This document shows positions 7,133 to 16,478 of a stretch of DNA of 64,000 bases, in pieces. Under the pieces are notes generated by a model. It had not been told where the DNA came from. It worked only from the letters and a program-made list of their open reading frames with translations, and made no database searches. The DNA is from Pyrinomonadaceae bacterium (GTDB lineage: Bacteria; Acidobacteriota; Blastocatellia; Pyrinomonadales; Pyrinomonadaceae): positions 62,001 through 126,000 of the forward strand of contig JAIBCC010000004.1 of assembly GCA_019694395.1 (NCBI GenBank), read 5' to 3'. Position 1 is the first letter of the stretch. Each line of letters starts with the position of its first letter. The position numbers were made by a program, and so were the translations under genes.

Positions 7133-8545
7133 TTACACTTGTTTTAACTTCCATTTTCCACGCTTGAACATAATCGCGCTGACAATCGTGAGCATCGAAA
7201 AAGCCAGAAAAATTGCCCAGAAGATACCATCGGGACCCATTCCGAATTTGTAAGCCAGAATGTAAGCCAACGGAATTTCAAAGAGCCAAAAGACAAACAA
7301 GTTCATAAAAGTCGGTGTCCAGGTGTCGCCCGCGCCGTTGAACGAGGTTTCCAGCACCATCCCGACTCCGTAAAAGAAAAATCCATAGCTGACAACCTTT
7401 AGACAATCAACTCCGTAGGGAATAATTTGTGGATCAACCGTGAAAAACCGGACGATCGGTTCAGCAAAAATGACAAAAACAATTCCAAACGAAAGTTGAA
7501 TAAATCCGTTGCAAAGTGCGGTTCGCCAAACGGCTTTTTCGGCTCGATCCGCATTACCTGCCCCAAGATTTTGACCAACCAAAGTCGCGGCGGCATTGGC
7601 AATTCCAACCGACGGCAAAATTCCGAAAATGACCACCCGCCAACCGATGCTGTAGCCCGCGATTGCCTCGCTGCCAAATCCCGAAATGACACGAATCAAG
7701 CCGATAAAACTTGCCGATTGAATGATAAATTGCAGAATTCCGGGTGCAGCAACTTTGATAAGTTGTTCAATTCTCGAATAGTCAATTTTCCAATGTTCGC
7801 GCCGGATTTCAAACCGTCTTTCGCTGTAAAACAGAGCGTAAGCCGCCAGAAAAACTCCAAATCCGCGCCCGATTGCCGTTCCGATTGCCGCCCCCGTTAC
7901 GCCAAAACCCAACCCAAAAATAAAGATCGGACAAAGGATAATGTTCAAAAGATTGGCGAGCCACACTACGCGCATCGCAATTGCCGCGTCCCCTGCTCCG
8001 CGAAAAATCGCATTGAGCAGAAAGAGAAACATCACAACCACATTTGACCCGAGATAAATTCGCGTAAAGTTCACGCCTTCAGCAATTACATCGTCATTTG
8101 CGCCCAACATTCTGAGAAAATTGGAGGCAAAAACTATTCCGATAATTCCTAAAATAACAGACGCAACTAACCCAAGGTAAATCGAATGAGTCGCCGCCCT
8201 CGCCGCGCCATCCTCATCTTTCTCCCCGATTCGGCGGGCAACCGAAGCAGTCGCGGCAATACTGATTCCAATCGCTACCGAAAAAATGATATACATCATT
8301 GATTCGGTCATGGCGACGACCGCCACCGCATTTGCCCCGAGCTTGGCGACATAAAAAATATCGACGATGATAAAAAGGCTTTCGGCAAGCATTTCGATAA
8401 TCATCGGCACGGCGAGGATAAAAATTGCAATGACGGTAGAACCCTCGGTAAAATCACGATTCGAACCCCAAAAAGCCTCCTTTAAAATTGACCAAAAAGA
8501 GTTATCTAACGCCTTTTTAGGCGCATTTATATTAAGTTCAGACAT
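7133..8545 (-). CDS. MATE-family multidrug/Na+ (or H+) antiporter
   Basis: 470-residue inner-membrane transporter with about twelve membrane helices in two homologous halves. FILAVPMIIEMLAESLFIIVD near residue 45 and AAPGILQFIIQ near residue 270 are the matching helix starts. LFLLNAIFRGAGDA and LETSFNGAGDTWTP are the characteristic MATE repeats. The N-terminal 35 residues are an unusual hydrophilic extension. The substrate cannot be read from the sequence. Confidence 0.9.
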   Translation of the reverse strand: MSELNINAPKKALDNSFWSILKEAFWGSNRDFTEGSTVIAIFILAVPMIIEMLAESLFIIVDIFYVAKLGANAVAVVAMTESMMYIIFSVAIGISIAATASVARRIGEKDEDGAARAATHSIYLGLVASVILGIIGIVFASNFLRMLGANDDVIAEGVNFTRIYLGSNVVVMFLFLLNAIFRGAGDAAIAMRVVWLANLLNIILCPIFIFGLGFGVTGAAIGTAIGRGFGVFLAAYALFYSERRFEIRREHWKIDYSRIEQLIKVAAPGILQFIIQSASFIGLIRVISGFGSEAIAGYSIGWRVVIFGILPSVGIANAAATLVGQNLGAGNADRAEKAVWRTALCNGFIQLSFGIVFVIFAEPIVRFFTVDPQIIPYGVDCLKVVSYGFFFYGVGMVLETSFNGAGDTWTPTFMNLFVFWLFEIPLAYILAYKFGMGPDGIFWAIFLAFSMLTIVSAIMFKRGKWKLKQV

Positions 8546-8716
8546 ATATTTATAAATTTCCGTTTATGGCAAAAGGTAAATAGGAAAATTCGCCTCAACA
8601 AATTTGAGAGCATTTGGGCGAATACTAAAGTTGCAGATACTTAGCGGACTATGATTCTCATAATGTCTGTGACTATAACATAAATTTAGGCTTTGGGAAA
8701 ATAAAAAATTTGTAAT

Positions 8717-9355
8717 TTAGCTGACGAATTCAAATTCGCCGAACTTTTCGGGAACGTGAAAATTCGGTTTTGGGGTTAAAGTCGGCTGCCAGGTCAGATA
8801 ACCGCGAGATTTAATTGCGCCAACGCAACGCAAAATATTTCCTTTCCAGATTTCGCCGGTTTTGGGAATTTTGTCAAAGGCTTGCCATTCAACCTTAAAA
8901 GCCATCCAGACTTTATTATCTTCAAGTTTAGCAGCAGTTTGCATTCCTGAATGATATTCAAAATTTGTCTCGCGGGCATCAGGCATTTGATAAATTGCGA
9001 GATCAATCCATTCGCCTGTCGGCGCAACCTCAAACTCAAAATATTTACGGAATTCTTTTGGATTCGGCGCGAGGAAGATTTCGCAAACGTCTCTGTCCCA
9101 AAGTCCATTGGTTTTACTTGATAAATTCGGTGCATCGGAAACGATCAACGGTTCATCTTGGTTGGCTTCAAAACGAACATAAAGCGCAGATTCCGACCAT
9201 AAAAGCCGGGCTTTGAAATGTCTTCCGACAGGCGCAGATTCGCCTGACCAATATTTTGTTACCAAATATTCCTGAGCCAAATTCCACGATTCACTGTCTA
9301 ATTTTTCAATCGGAAAATCGGTTAAAACTTTTTTGATTTCAATTTTGTTCATCAT
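8717..9355 (-). CDS. CBM9-like carbohydrate-binding (DOMON-fold) protein
   Basis: 212 residues, most of it a family 9-like carbohydrate-binding domain: ALYVRFEANQDEPL, the LWDRDVCEIFLAPNP block (about 84-98), and YFEFEVAPTGEWIDLAIY. In other proteins this domain is attached to xylanases or surface proteins. Here it stands alone and has no signal peptide, so it may act in the cytoplasm. Its ATG overlaps the methyltransferase stop by one base (TAATG), which implies coupled translation. Confidence 0.7.
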   Translation of the reverse strand: MMNKIEIKKVLTDFPIEKLDSESWNLAQEYLVTKYWSGESAPVGRHFKARLLWSESALYVRFEANQDEPLIVSDAPNLSSKTNGLWDRDVCEIFLAPNPKEFRKYFEFEVAPTGEWIDLAIYQMPDARETNFEYHSGMQTAAKLEDNKVWMAFKVEWQAFDKIPKTGEIWKGNILRCVGAIKSRGYLTWQPTLTPKPNFHVPEKFGEFEFVS

Positions 9356-9981
9356 TAATTTTTACGAAAAAGCATCGTCAGAATTCGTGGCGTCGAAGTT
9401 TGGTCACCTTCGTCAAACCATTCTTTTAGTTCAACACAGCTAAATCCATTTACCTTACTCGCTTGGAAAAAATCGGAAACTTGATGAACAAAGCAATCAA
9501 GTTCAAAAATTCCGCTGCCTGTTTCAAATTTTGCTTTGCTTCCCTGAAATTGTTTGAAAGGATGCAACTCGCCAACGTAAAAATATCCGCCACTTTTCAA
9601 GACAGAATTTGCTTGTTCAAAAACAAAATCAATATTTTCAATATGTTCCAAAATTAGACAGCAAGTGACAAGATCAAATTCTCCTTTAGCAAAGTTCCAA
9701 GGTTTTGTAATATCGGCTTGGATAAGTTCCGCCTTTTTATTCTTGATTTTCTCTTTTGCCCTTTCCAGCATTTCGCTCGAAAAATCTACGCCGATCAATT
9801 TTTTAGCTCTACCCAAAAGCCATTCGGTATTTTTTCCGGTTCCGCAGCCGATTTCCAACACCGTTTTAAAATCAATTTCCGATAAAATTTTCCGCAACGC
9901 TTTTCCTTCAACGTCACGGGTTTTATTGATAACTGTATCGTAGTTTTCAGCCCAACTGTTATAGGCTTGTTGAACATTCAT
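9355..9981 (-). CDS. Class I SAM-dependent methyltransferase
   Basis: 208 residues. SAM-binding motif I is VLEIGCGTGKNTEWLL (about 40-55), followed by IGVDFSSEMLERA, the acidic AELIQADIT and the post-motif FDLVTCCLILEHI. The C-terminal part (ELHPFKQFQGSKAKFETG) is typical of small-molecule methyltransferases of the UbiE/BioC type. The substrate is unknown. It is translationally coupled to the CBM9-like gene. Confidence 0.87.
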   Translation of the reverse strand: MNVQQAYNSWAENYDTVINKTRDVEGKALRKILSEIDFKTVLEIGCGTGKNTEWLLGRAKKLIGVDFSSEMLERAKEKIKNKKAELIQADITKPWNFAKGEFDLVTCCLILEHIENIDFVFEQANSVLKSGGYFYVGELHPFKQFQGSKAKFETGSGIFELDCFVHQVSDFFQASKVNGFSCVELKEWFDEGDQTSTPRILTMLFRKN

Positions 9982-10001
9982 TTGTAAAAAATATTAACTG
10001 C

Positions 10002-12131
10002 TTATTGCATAAACTCAGAAGCGATAATTTCTAATTGGAACGGCGTAATTCCTTCTTCAACCGAAAAGATTTTATCTGCTTGCACTTTGTTTTTAATTAA
10101 CTCGCCACGCGCTTTGATGTGCATCGAAAATAAATCGTAAACTGTTGTTTTTCTTAAACTTGTCATTGCCCGCAACATTAGCGAAACACCCGAAAGATTG
10201 TTGGCGACATTGTTCCAACTCGGATATGTTTTGAGAGCAATATCAGTCCAAATTACTTGATTTTCTTGCAAATCAATCACCAACGGCAAACAAATTTTCG
10301 TATCGGAGGCGACATCAATTTTATTTTGGACGGTTCGCGGTTCAAAAATTTCGCCCGATCCTGCATCAGTTCGCGCCATCCAACCCGCAAAACATTCCGG
10401 CAAATCGCAAAACGGCTGTTGAGTAAATGAATTGATTGACATCACTACAAAGCGCACATTATTTTCGATAAGTTTAAGTATTTCAACATCTATAAACTCT
10501 GCCGCGCCTTCGGGAGCATCCACAATATCGCCGCTGTGACATCCGCCAAAACCTTTCAGATTGTAATACGAAAGCACATCAACATAATTGTAATTTCCAT
10601 CAAACATCGCCGCCGATAAATCTATATCTGTGCGGAATTTCCCGTTTTTCCACCAAATAAAAAATCGTAAAACTTTGCAATCAGGCAAAGGAATTTTGCT
10701 GCCACGAACGATGGTTTTTAAGGCTTTGGCGGCGGAGCGTTGCGAAAACGGAACGAGATAATCTTTCAGATTTTCATCCAAATAACATTTTCCTAATGGC
10801 GGAAGTTTGGCAAATCTTTCAGTCAGCGTTTCTTGGCAAATCGCAGTTATCGCTCTGGGAATTGCAAAAGAAAACGGCGGCATTGTGTTTTTAATGGCTT
10901 GAACTTTGGCAACCTGACCTTTGGGAAAGAAAACGCGCAAATCATTTGGCGAATTCCGATGCTCAAAATGCGTCATTACCTGAAGCAAAACAGGTGTTGA
11001 AACTTGCGGCGCAATTTCGGCAAAAGTTTCTAAAACAAGAGGCGAATCAGCTTCGCTCAAACGCAAAAGATGATCCAATCGGCGGGCAAAATCTCCGGCG
11101 CGAGGCTTTAATAATTCGACAACTTGTGCGGAGTTTTTCGATAATAATGCGCTTTCGATTGTTCGGTTAAATGTTTGAAAAGGCTTGTTGTTACGCAGAA
11201 TATCAAACGCTTCAAACGAGCGCGGAAATTTGTCTTTAAATTCGCCGACGTGCAATCTTTCGCCAAGCCGAATCCAACGTTTTTTCCAACGCAGCATATC
11301 TTCGGTCAGATTGCTGCAACTTTCCAAAAGTCCAAGCAAAACTTTTCGTTGCGGACGATTTATTTTGGTAAATTTGGTTGCTGTTGCCAACGAAACATCG
11401 CCATTGCTCAAGGCACAAGCCAACCGCAGAACATCAGTCGCGGTTTTGAAATATTTTTGTAAGAATTCGGTTGCGTTGCCAATTTTAGACAATTTTGCTC
11501 CAAGAAAAGCAAGATTTTCTTTGTTTGGAATTTCAGCGGGAATTAGGCGGAAAATGTCTTCCTTGTAATTGTTGACATACCACGAAATATCGGTTTTATC
11601 CTGTTCGGAAGTCGAGGTGTTTGAGGAAACAATTTTTGTAAAAATCTGCTCAAATTCTTCCGGTGTGCCGAGATTGATAACTTTTAATTCGGTTTTATCC
11701 TGCAAAGTCAGACGCGGTTCTTTGACATAATTCGGCAGTTGATTGGTCAAATAATGTATCAGCGCGTTGATATAAAGGCGCGATTCCGACATTTCCATCA
11801 CTTGTTTGGGAAAATTCGGATACATCGGTTTGAATTCCCGATGTGCGCCGACAAGCTGTTTTAAGCCTTCGACCAGCTCATTATAGAATGTTGTAACTTG
11901 CTCTAACGAGCGCGTTTGCAGTCTTTCAATAACTTCAGCCGAAAAGGTGTAGCCCAAACTTTCGATGTTTTTGGACATCGCTGAAACATAGTTGATTGGT
12001 AATTCTGAAGTGCCTTTTTCGATGAAAACTTTCCCGCGACGACGGAGGTAAATGACGTTATTCATAGGACATTGAGAAGTTTGGAAATTGGCGACGCTAG
12101 TTTTGGAAATTTTAGAAGGAAGCACCGCCAT
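10002..12131 (-). CDS. Large cytoplasmic protein with C-terminal TerD-like domain
   Basis: About 709 residues. The first roughly 480 residues are mostly helical and match no family I can name. The C-terminal part looks TerD-like: KFRTDIDLSAAMFDG (DxDLS), GGCHSGDIVDAPEGAAEFID (HSGD), VRFVVMSINSFT and CFAGWMAR. TerD domains bind calcium and occur in tellurite and stress resistance systems. Possible starts are ATG 12131 (MAVLPSKISK) and ATG 12065 (MNNVIYLRRRG); neither has a clear ribosome site. No other ter genes are nearby. Confidence 0.7.
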   Translation of the reverse strand: MAVLPSKISKTSVANFQTSQCPMNNVIYLRRRGKVFIEKGTSELPINYVSAMSKNIESLGYTFSAEVIERLQTRSLEQVTTFYNELVEGLKQLVGAHREFKPMYPNFPKQVMEMSESRLYINALIHYLTNQLPNYVKEPRLTLQDKTELKVINLGTPEEFEQIFTKIVSSNTSTSEQDKTDISWYVNNYKEDIFRLIPAEIPNKENLAFLGAKLSKIGNATEFLQKYFKTATDVLRLACALSNGDVSLATATKFTKINRPQRKVLLGLLESCSNLTEDMLRWKKRWIRLGERLHVGEFKDKFPRSFEAFDILRNNKPFQTFNRTIESALLSKNSAQVVELLKPRAGDFARRLDHLLRLSEADSPLVLETFAEIAPQVSTPVLLQVMTHFEHRNSPNDLRVFFPKGQVAKVQAIKNTMPPFSFAIPRAITAICQETLTERFAKLPPLGKCYLDENLKDYLVPFSQRSAAKALKTIVRGSKIPLPDCKVLRFFIWWKNGKFRTDIDLSAAMFDGNYNYVDVLSYYNLKGFGGCHSGDIVDAPEGAAEFIDVEILKLIENNVRFVVMSINSFTQQPFCDLPECFAGWMARTDAGSGEIFEPRTVQNKIDVASDTKICLPLVIDLQENQVIWTDIALKTYPSWNNVANNLSGVSLMLRAMTSLRKTTVYDLFSMHIKARGELIKNKVQADKIFSVEEGITPFQLEIIASEFMQ

Positions 12132-12202
12132 AGCCAAACTTTTGCGGAAACTGAAAACTCTATTACCAAGATTCGAACTTTAGAAGGAAGAATCTTCATA
12201 GC
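12111..12202. repeat. Direct repeat around the start of the TerD-like gene
   Basis: On the plus strand, 12111-12136 and 12179-12202 share TTTAGAAGGAAG and CATAGCC. Read on the minus strand, both encode an ATG followed by an LPSK-like peptide, in two different frames, as if the start region had been duplicated. Confidence 0.55.
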
Positions 12203-12243
12203 CGCGTGAAAGATTATACGAATTATTTTGAAAGTTTTAAAAG

Positions 12244-13737
12244 TTATTTGATCGAATAGCTTGACACGTTCCATTTTCCGTTTTCGAGTTTTAAAATTAC
12301 GGTTTCGATTCCCTTCGGAAATTTGGTAAATGAGCTTTCAAAATCAACAAAAACGGTTTGAGAATCGGGAAAAGTAATAGTTTTGAGTTTTCGGGATTTG
12401 AATTTTCCGCCTTTATCGCCAATCGGTTTCAGAGCATCGCGCCATTTTTCCTTGGTGTATTTGGCTTTTAATTCGTCTGAAATAAATTCCCAACTTTCCT
12501 CAAATTTTCCGGTATCAATCAGGTTCAGCCAATCTTCGGCGATTTTTTGGAATTTCAATTTTTCTGAATCAGAAACTTTGTCGGGAAATAATTCAGTGAT
12601 AATTATTTGAGCAAAATCGTCCGGTGCTGTTTCGATAAATCCTGCGGCATCACGGCTTTCATCCGAATTTACTTGAACGGCAACAGCAAATTTGTAATTG
12701 GGGAAATAGCGCATTTCCGAAAGAAAGCCAGGAAATTCGCCATCGTGTCCGTAGGCTGTGCCGAATTTTGTCCGCAAAATTTCCACGCCTAATCCGTAAT
12801 TTTTGCCTTCGCCGACAGTGGTGCTGTTGAGCATTTCGTCCAACAAATTTTTCGGCAAAACTTCGTCCGTATACAATGCCTGCGCCCAACGTGCAAGGTC
12901 TTCCGAGGTTGAAGCAAAACCGCCGCCAGCCCATTCCGATTGCGGATTCATCATAAACTTTCCTTTGTTAATTATTGGTTGTTTTTGAAAATAACCGTTG
13001 ACCGCCAGCAAAAGCGCGGCATCGTTGGAAGGAATTGTGCGGCTCAATTTAAGCGGATTCAAAAATCTGCGGGTAATTTCATCATACAGAGTTTTGCCTG
13101 TCACTTTTTCAACGATCAAACCAATCAAAATGTAAGCAGTATCGGTGTAATAATATCCTTTGCCCGCCACGAAAAGCGTTTTTTTGTTCAAAATATAAAC
13201 GAGTAAATCTTCATATTTGATGTCTTTGGCGGCATTTTTGAACTCATCTTTCAGAAAGCTTTTATCTTCAACGTGATTCGGAATCCCGCCGGAATGATTC
13301 AAAAGCATTCGCAGCGTAATGTCTTTCGCATTCGGCAATTGGTCAAACCATTTTTCATTGCCAAGATATTTTTCGATCTTTTCATCTAAACTCAAATTTC
13401 CTTCCTGCACCAGCAAAAGCGTTTCCGCCGCAACAAAAGTTTTGCCGATGCTTCCCGCCAGAATTTTATCAGTTGGTTTTAGCGGAACTTTCGTTTGCAA
13501 ATCCGCCACGCCCGATGCCACCGAAGCAAAACGACCGTCAGGCAAAACAAATCCCGCCGTTGCACCCGGAAATTTTAATTTGTCGTGCAGTTCGTCCAAT
13601 TTTGCCTGAAATTTTTGCACGATCTGCGCGAATTTCTCATCAGATACGGTTTGAAAAGCGAATGTTTGAGTCGAAAAAAAAGCGCAACTCAGCAAAATAA
13701 AAAATATTATTTGCCAAATTACGCTTTTTATTTTCAT
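12244..13737 (-). CDS. Secreted serine hydrolase (beta-lactamase/PBP fold) with C-terminal DUF4019
   Basis: 497 residues. A signal peptide (residues 1-28, ending QTFAF) is followed by a class C beta-lactamase-like domain: catalytic GSIGKTF (SxxK), YYYTDTAY in the YxN position with D in place of N, and HDGEFPGF as the third motif. The last 110 residues (AEDWLNLIDTGKFEESWEF onward) match DUF4019. The open frame runs further upstream into the kinase gene, but the signal peptide fixes the ATG at 13737, 7 bases after the kinase stop. The substrate is probably a peptide or ester, not necessarily a beta-lactam. Confidence 0.88.
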   Translation of the reverse strand: MKIKSVIWQIIFFILLSCAFFSTQTFAFQTVSDEKFAQIVQKFQAKLDELHDKLKFPGATAGFVLPDGRFASVASGVADLQTKVPLKPTDKILAGSIGKTFVAAETLLLVQEGNLSLDEKIEKYLGNEKWFDQLPNAKDITLRMLLNHSGGIPNHVEDKSFLKDEFKNAAKDIKYEDLLVYILNKKTLFVAGKGYYYTDTAYILIGLIVEKVTGKTLYDEITRRFLNPLKLSRTIPSNDAALLLAVNGYFQKQPIINKGKFMMNPQSEWAGGGFASTSEDLARWAQALYTDEVLPKNLLDEMLNSTTVGEGKNYGLGVEILRTKFGTAYGHDGEFPGFLSEMRYFPNYKFAVAVQVNSDESRDAAGFIETAPDDFAQIIITELFPDKVSDSEKLKFQKIAEDWLNLIDTGKFEESWEFISDELKAKYTKEKWRDALKPIGDKGGKFKSRKLKTITFPDSQTVFVDFESSFTKFPKGIETVILKLENGKWNVSSYSIK

Positions 13738-13744
13738 TAAGTTT

Positions 13745-15514
13745 TTACTTACTTCCGCCGATATTAAAAATGGTTTTCGCCGCCATTTTAGCAAGTTTCC
13801 AGGTTCTGTCCAAATCAAATTTTCCGTCTTCGGTATCGCGTCCAAGCAGTTTATCGAGCAGCAATTTACGCAAATCTTTTCCTTCGCGGCGAAGCATAAA
13901 TTCTTTGGCGTAGGGCTTGGCGGTTTCAAAGAAATTGAACTCAGGATCGGTGATGACACCAATTCCCTCAAGCGTCATCAATGCCCGCATAATGTAGGTA
14001 AAATTCGACGGCAGACGGAACGGATAATCATACATTACATCGGCTAGATCGTAGGTCAATTCGGTAAATTTAACGTCTTTGAGTTTCAAATCAAGATGAA
14101 GTTTGAACATTTTGACGACGACTTCTTTGATTTTGGACTCATCCGCGCCGGGTTTCAAAAATTCCAGATCAATCAAATCCTGTGCAATCGCTTCGGGGTC
14201 TTTGGCAACAACGTGGAAAAATGCGTCGATCATTTTCGCCTGTAATTTGGGAGTTATTCTGCCGACCATTCCAAAATCAAAAAAGGCGAGGCGACCATCC
14301 GGCATCACCAGCAAATTGCCGGGATGCGGGTCGGCGTGGAAAAATCCGTCTTCGAGCAGTTGTTTGAGATAAGTCTTTATCAACAAACGGTTTACTTTTT
14401 CGGGCGAAATTCCACGAGCGTTGAGTTTTTCGAGTTCGATAACCTTATCGCCTTTGATAAACTCCATTGTTAAAACTTTGGAAGTCGTCGCGTTCCAATA
14501 GATTGTCGGAACGTGAATATTCGACCAATCCTTAAAACTTTCGCGGAATCTTTCAGCGTTTTTGCCTTCCATTGCGTAGTCCATTTCTTCGTGGACTGTT
14601 TCATCAAACTCACGCAGCATTCCGCCCCAATCGGCATTTTCATTCAGCGATGGAAATCTTTCGGCAAACTTGGCGATTTTTTGCAAAAGCTGAATGTCGC
14701 CTTTGATAACGCCTTCCAGATTCGGGCGTTGAACTTTGACTGCAACTTCTTCTCCCGAAAAGAGTTTAGCGCGATAAACTTGACCAAGTGAAGCCGCCGC
14801 AACTGGCTCAACATCGAATTCTTTGTAAACCTGATTTATCTTTTTGCCAAGTTCTTTTTCGATTCTCGCAAAGGCGATTTCGTTCGGAAACGGCGGAACG
14901 GAATCCTGTAATTCGCCCAAGGCTTTAACGAATGGAAGCGGCAAAAGGTCGGCACGAGTTCCCAAAGATTGTCCGATTTTGATAAATGTCGGACCGAGTT
15001 CGATAAGTTTTTCTTTGAGCCAAACAGATTGTTTTTCCTGCGTAACCTCTTTATTTACCTCAGTTCCGATAAACCACCAACGCAATAAATAAAGAAACTG
15101 AAAGAAAAACCAGAGATTGATCTTATGAAATTTTTCGCCTAAAACGGCAAGCCACGTCAAACGTCTTGCAGTTTGCAGACGATGATCGGCAAGTTTTTTT
15201 TCCTGGACAATATGAATGTCGAGTTTATCAAGATAAAGATAAAGGGCGAGCTTGCCGATAACGTTGGAAACCTGAAAAAGCCGCCAATATCCGCGCCAAC
15301 CTTCGTAGTTTTTTTCAACCGCCGATTCCGTCTGCAAAAGCATTTTTTCTTCGGCAATCATTTCCTCGTTGGAAACGTGCTTGGCAATCGGAAGTTCTTT
15401 GGTCGGCACTAAGGCGTGATTTCCATTTTGGCTTTCAACCAGAATCGGCTCAATCACTTTTTCTTTTACCATCAACCCCTGGCTTTTTTCGTTCATATTT
15501 TCCATCTTTACCAT
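13745..15514 (-). CDS. ABC1/AarF/UbiB-family atypical kinase
   Basis: 589 residues. The KxGQ motif (KIGQSLGTRADLLP, about 179-192), the alanine-rich loop AAASLGQVYRA (239-249), the HADPHPGN catalytic block (393-400) and DFG (413-415) are all present. Family members support ubiquinone or other isoprenoid lipid metabolism through ATPase or kinase activity. The N-terminal 75 residues are a variable extension. The gene is followed after 7 bases by the serine hydrolase gene, so the two are probably one transcript. Confidence 0.92.
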   Translation of the reverse strand: MVKMENMNEKSQGLMVKEKVIEPILVESQNGNHALVPTKELPIAKHVSNEEMIAEEKMLLQTESAVEKNYEGWRGYWRLFQVSNVIGKLALYLYLDKLDIHIVQEKKLADHRLQTARRLTWLAVLGEKFHKINLWFFFQFLYLLRWWFIGTEVNKEVTQEKQSVWLKEKLIELGPTFIKIGQSLGTRADLLPLPFVKALGELQDSVPPFPNEIAFARIEKELGKKINQVYKEFDVEPVAAASLGQVYRAKLFSGEEVAVKVQRPNLEGVIKGDIQLLQKIAKFAERFPSLNENADWGGMLREFDETVHEEMDYAMEGKNAERFRESFKDWSNIHVPTIYWNATTSKVLTMEFIKGDKVIELEKLNARGISPEKVNRLLIKTYLKQLLEDGFFHADPHPGNLLVMPDGRLAFFDFGMVGRITPKLQAKMIDAFFHVVAKDPEAIAQDLIDLEFLKPGADESKIKEVVVKMFKLHLDLKLKDVKFTELTYDLADVMYDYPFRLPSNFTYIMRALMTLEGIGVITDPEFNFFETAKPYAKEFMLRREGKDLRKLLLDKLLGRDTEDGKFDLDRTWKLAKMAAKTIFNIGGSK

Positions 15515-15678
15515 TCTATCAAATCCTTACTTAAGAACGTGTTTTGATGTGTAAAAGTTTGCGAAAGTTTTATGGAAAGATAATTCCCGCTTTTTTGCTG
15601 TTTTGATAAATGATGAGTTTGTAGAAACATTTTACGGCAAAGGTAGAATTTTGTTTGGAAAATAAATTAATCCTTCAG

Positions 15679-16440
15679 CTATTTTCCGGCAGCCCAACCG
15701 CCTTCGATTTCGAGGGCAGTTCCCGTCACAAAAGCCGCCTCGTCACTGGATAAATAAAGAACCGCCGCCGCAATTTCTTCCGGTTTGCCCATTCGTCCGA
15801 TTGCCTGGGTCGAAGCCATTTCTTCATATGCTTTTTTCGGGTCGGGATATTCAGCCAAACGGGCTTTAACAAACGGAGTTTCGACTCTGCCCGGACAAAT
15901 TGCGTTGCAGCGGATTCCCTGCAAAGCGTGATCGAGCGCAATGCTTTTAGTAAATCCGACCACCGCAAATTTGGTCGTGCAGTAAGCCAAGCGGTCCCGG
16001 ACAGCCAAGATTCCGCCGATTGAAGCCGTGTTGATAATTACTCCGTAATTTCGCTCAACCATTGAAGGCAAAAAGGCTTTAGTGAGCGAAAAGATTCCGC
16101 GCACATTGACGGCGTAAAGCCTGTCTAAATCCTCTTCGTTAGTTTGCAAAAGTGTTCCGACATGACCGATTCCGGCATTATTGACCAAAATATCCAGTTT
16201 GCCTTTTTCACCTAAAACCATTTCCGCTGTTTTTTGACATTCTTCTTTTTCGGCGACATTCAGTTTTAGAAATTGTGATTTATCCGCACCAATTTCGGAA
16301 ACGACCCTTTCGCCGTTTGTTTCATCCAAATCGGCAACATAAACAAAAGCTCCTGCCTCAGCCAAAGTTTTTGCAATCGCTTCGCCAATACCCGAAGCTG
16401 CTCCTGTGACGAGCGCAATCTTTCCTGTTAAATCAAACAT
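15679..16440 (-). CDS. SDR dehydrogenase, probable 2-keto-3-deoxy-L-fuconate/rhamnonate dehydrogenase
   Basis: 253 residues, classical SDR: TGAASGIGEAI cofactor motif, NNAGIG, catalytic S in NTASIGG, and YCTTK. The Asp in YVADLDETN favours NAD. Alone it is a generic dehydrogenase; the specific call comes from context. The operon upstream holds an FAH-family hydrolase, an L-fucose dehydrogenase-like SDR and a sugar ABC transporter, the set used in non-phosphorylating L-fucose oxidation, where this enzyme would make the 2,4-diketo acid. Confidence 0.72.
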   Translation of the reverse strand: MFDLTGKIALVTGAASGIGEAIAKTLAEAGAFVYVADLDETNGERVVSEIGADKSQFLKLNVAEKEECQKTAEMVLGEKGKLDILVNNAGIGHVGTLLQTNEEDLDRLYAVNVRGIFSLTKAFLPSMVERNYGVIINTASIGGILAVRDRLAYCTTKFAVVGFTKSIALDHALQGIRCNAICPGRVETPFVKARLAEYPDPKKAYEEMASTQAIGRMGKPEEIAAAVLYLSSDEAAFVTGTALEIEGGWAAGK

Positions 16441-16450
16441 AATTCAGTAG

Positions 16451-16478
16451 TTAGTGGTCAGTGGTCGGTGGTCAGCTT
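16451..16478. repeat. Four 7-bp units between SDR and FAH genes
   Basis: TTAGTGG, TCAGTGG, TCGGTGG and TCAGCTT follow one another and end exactly at the stop codon of the FAH-family gene. Confidence 0.75.

Noticed and set aside
7427..8047. 206-residue plus-strand open frame
   Set aside because: It lies inside the MATE gene on the other strand and has a basic, low-complexity composition.
12244..13971. Longer serine hydrolase frame beginning at 13971
   Set aside because: The extra N-terminus overlaps the kinase gene and precedes a proper signal peptide; the ATG at 13737 is the sensible start.
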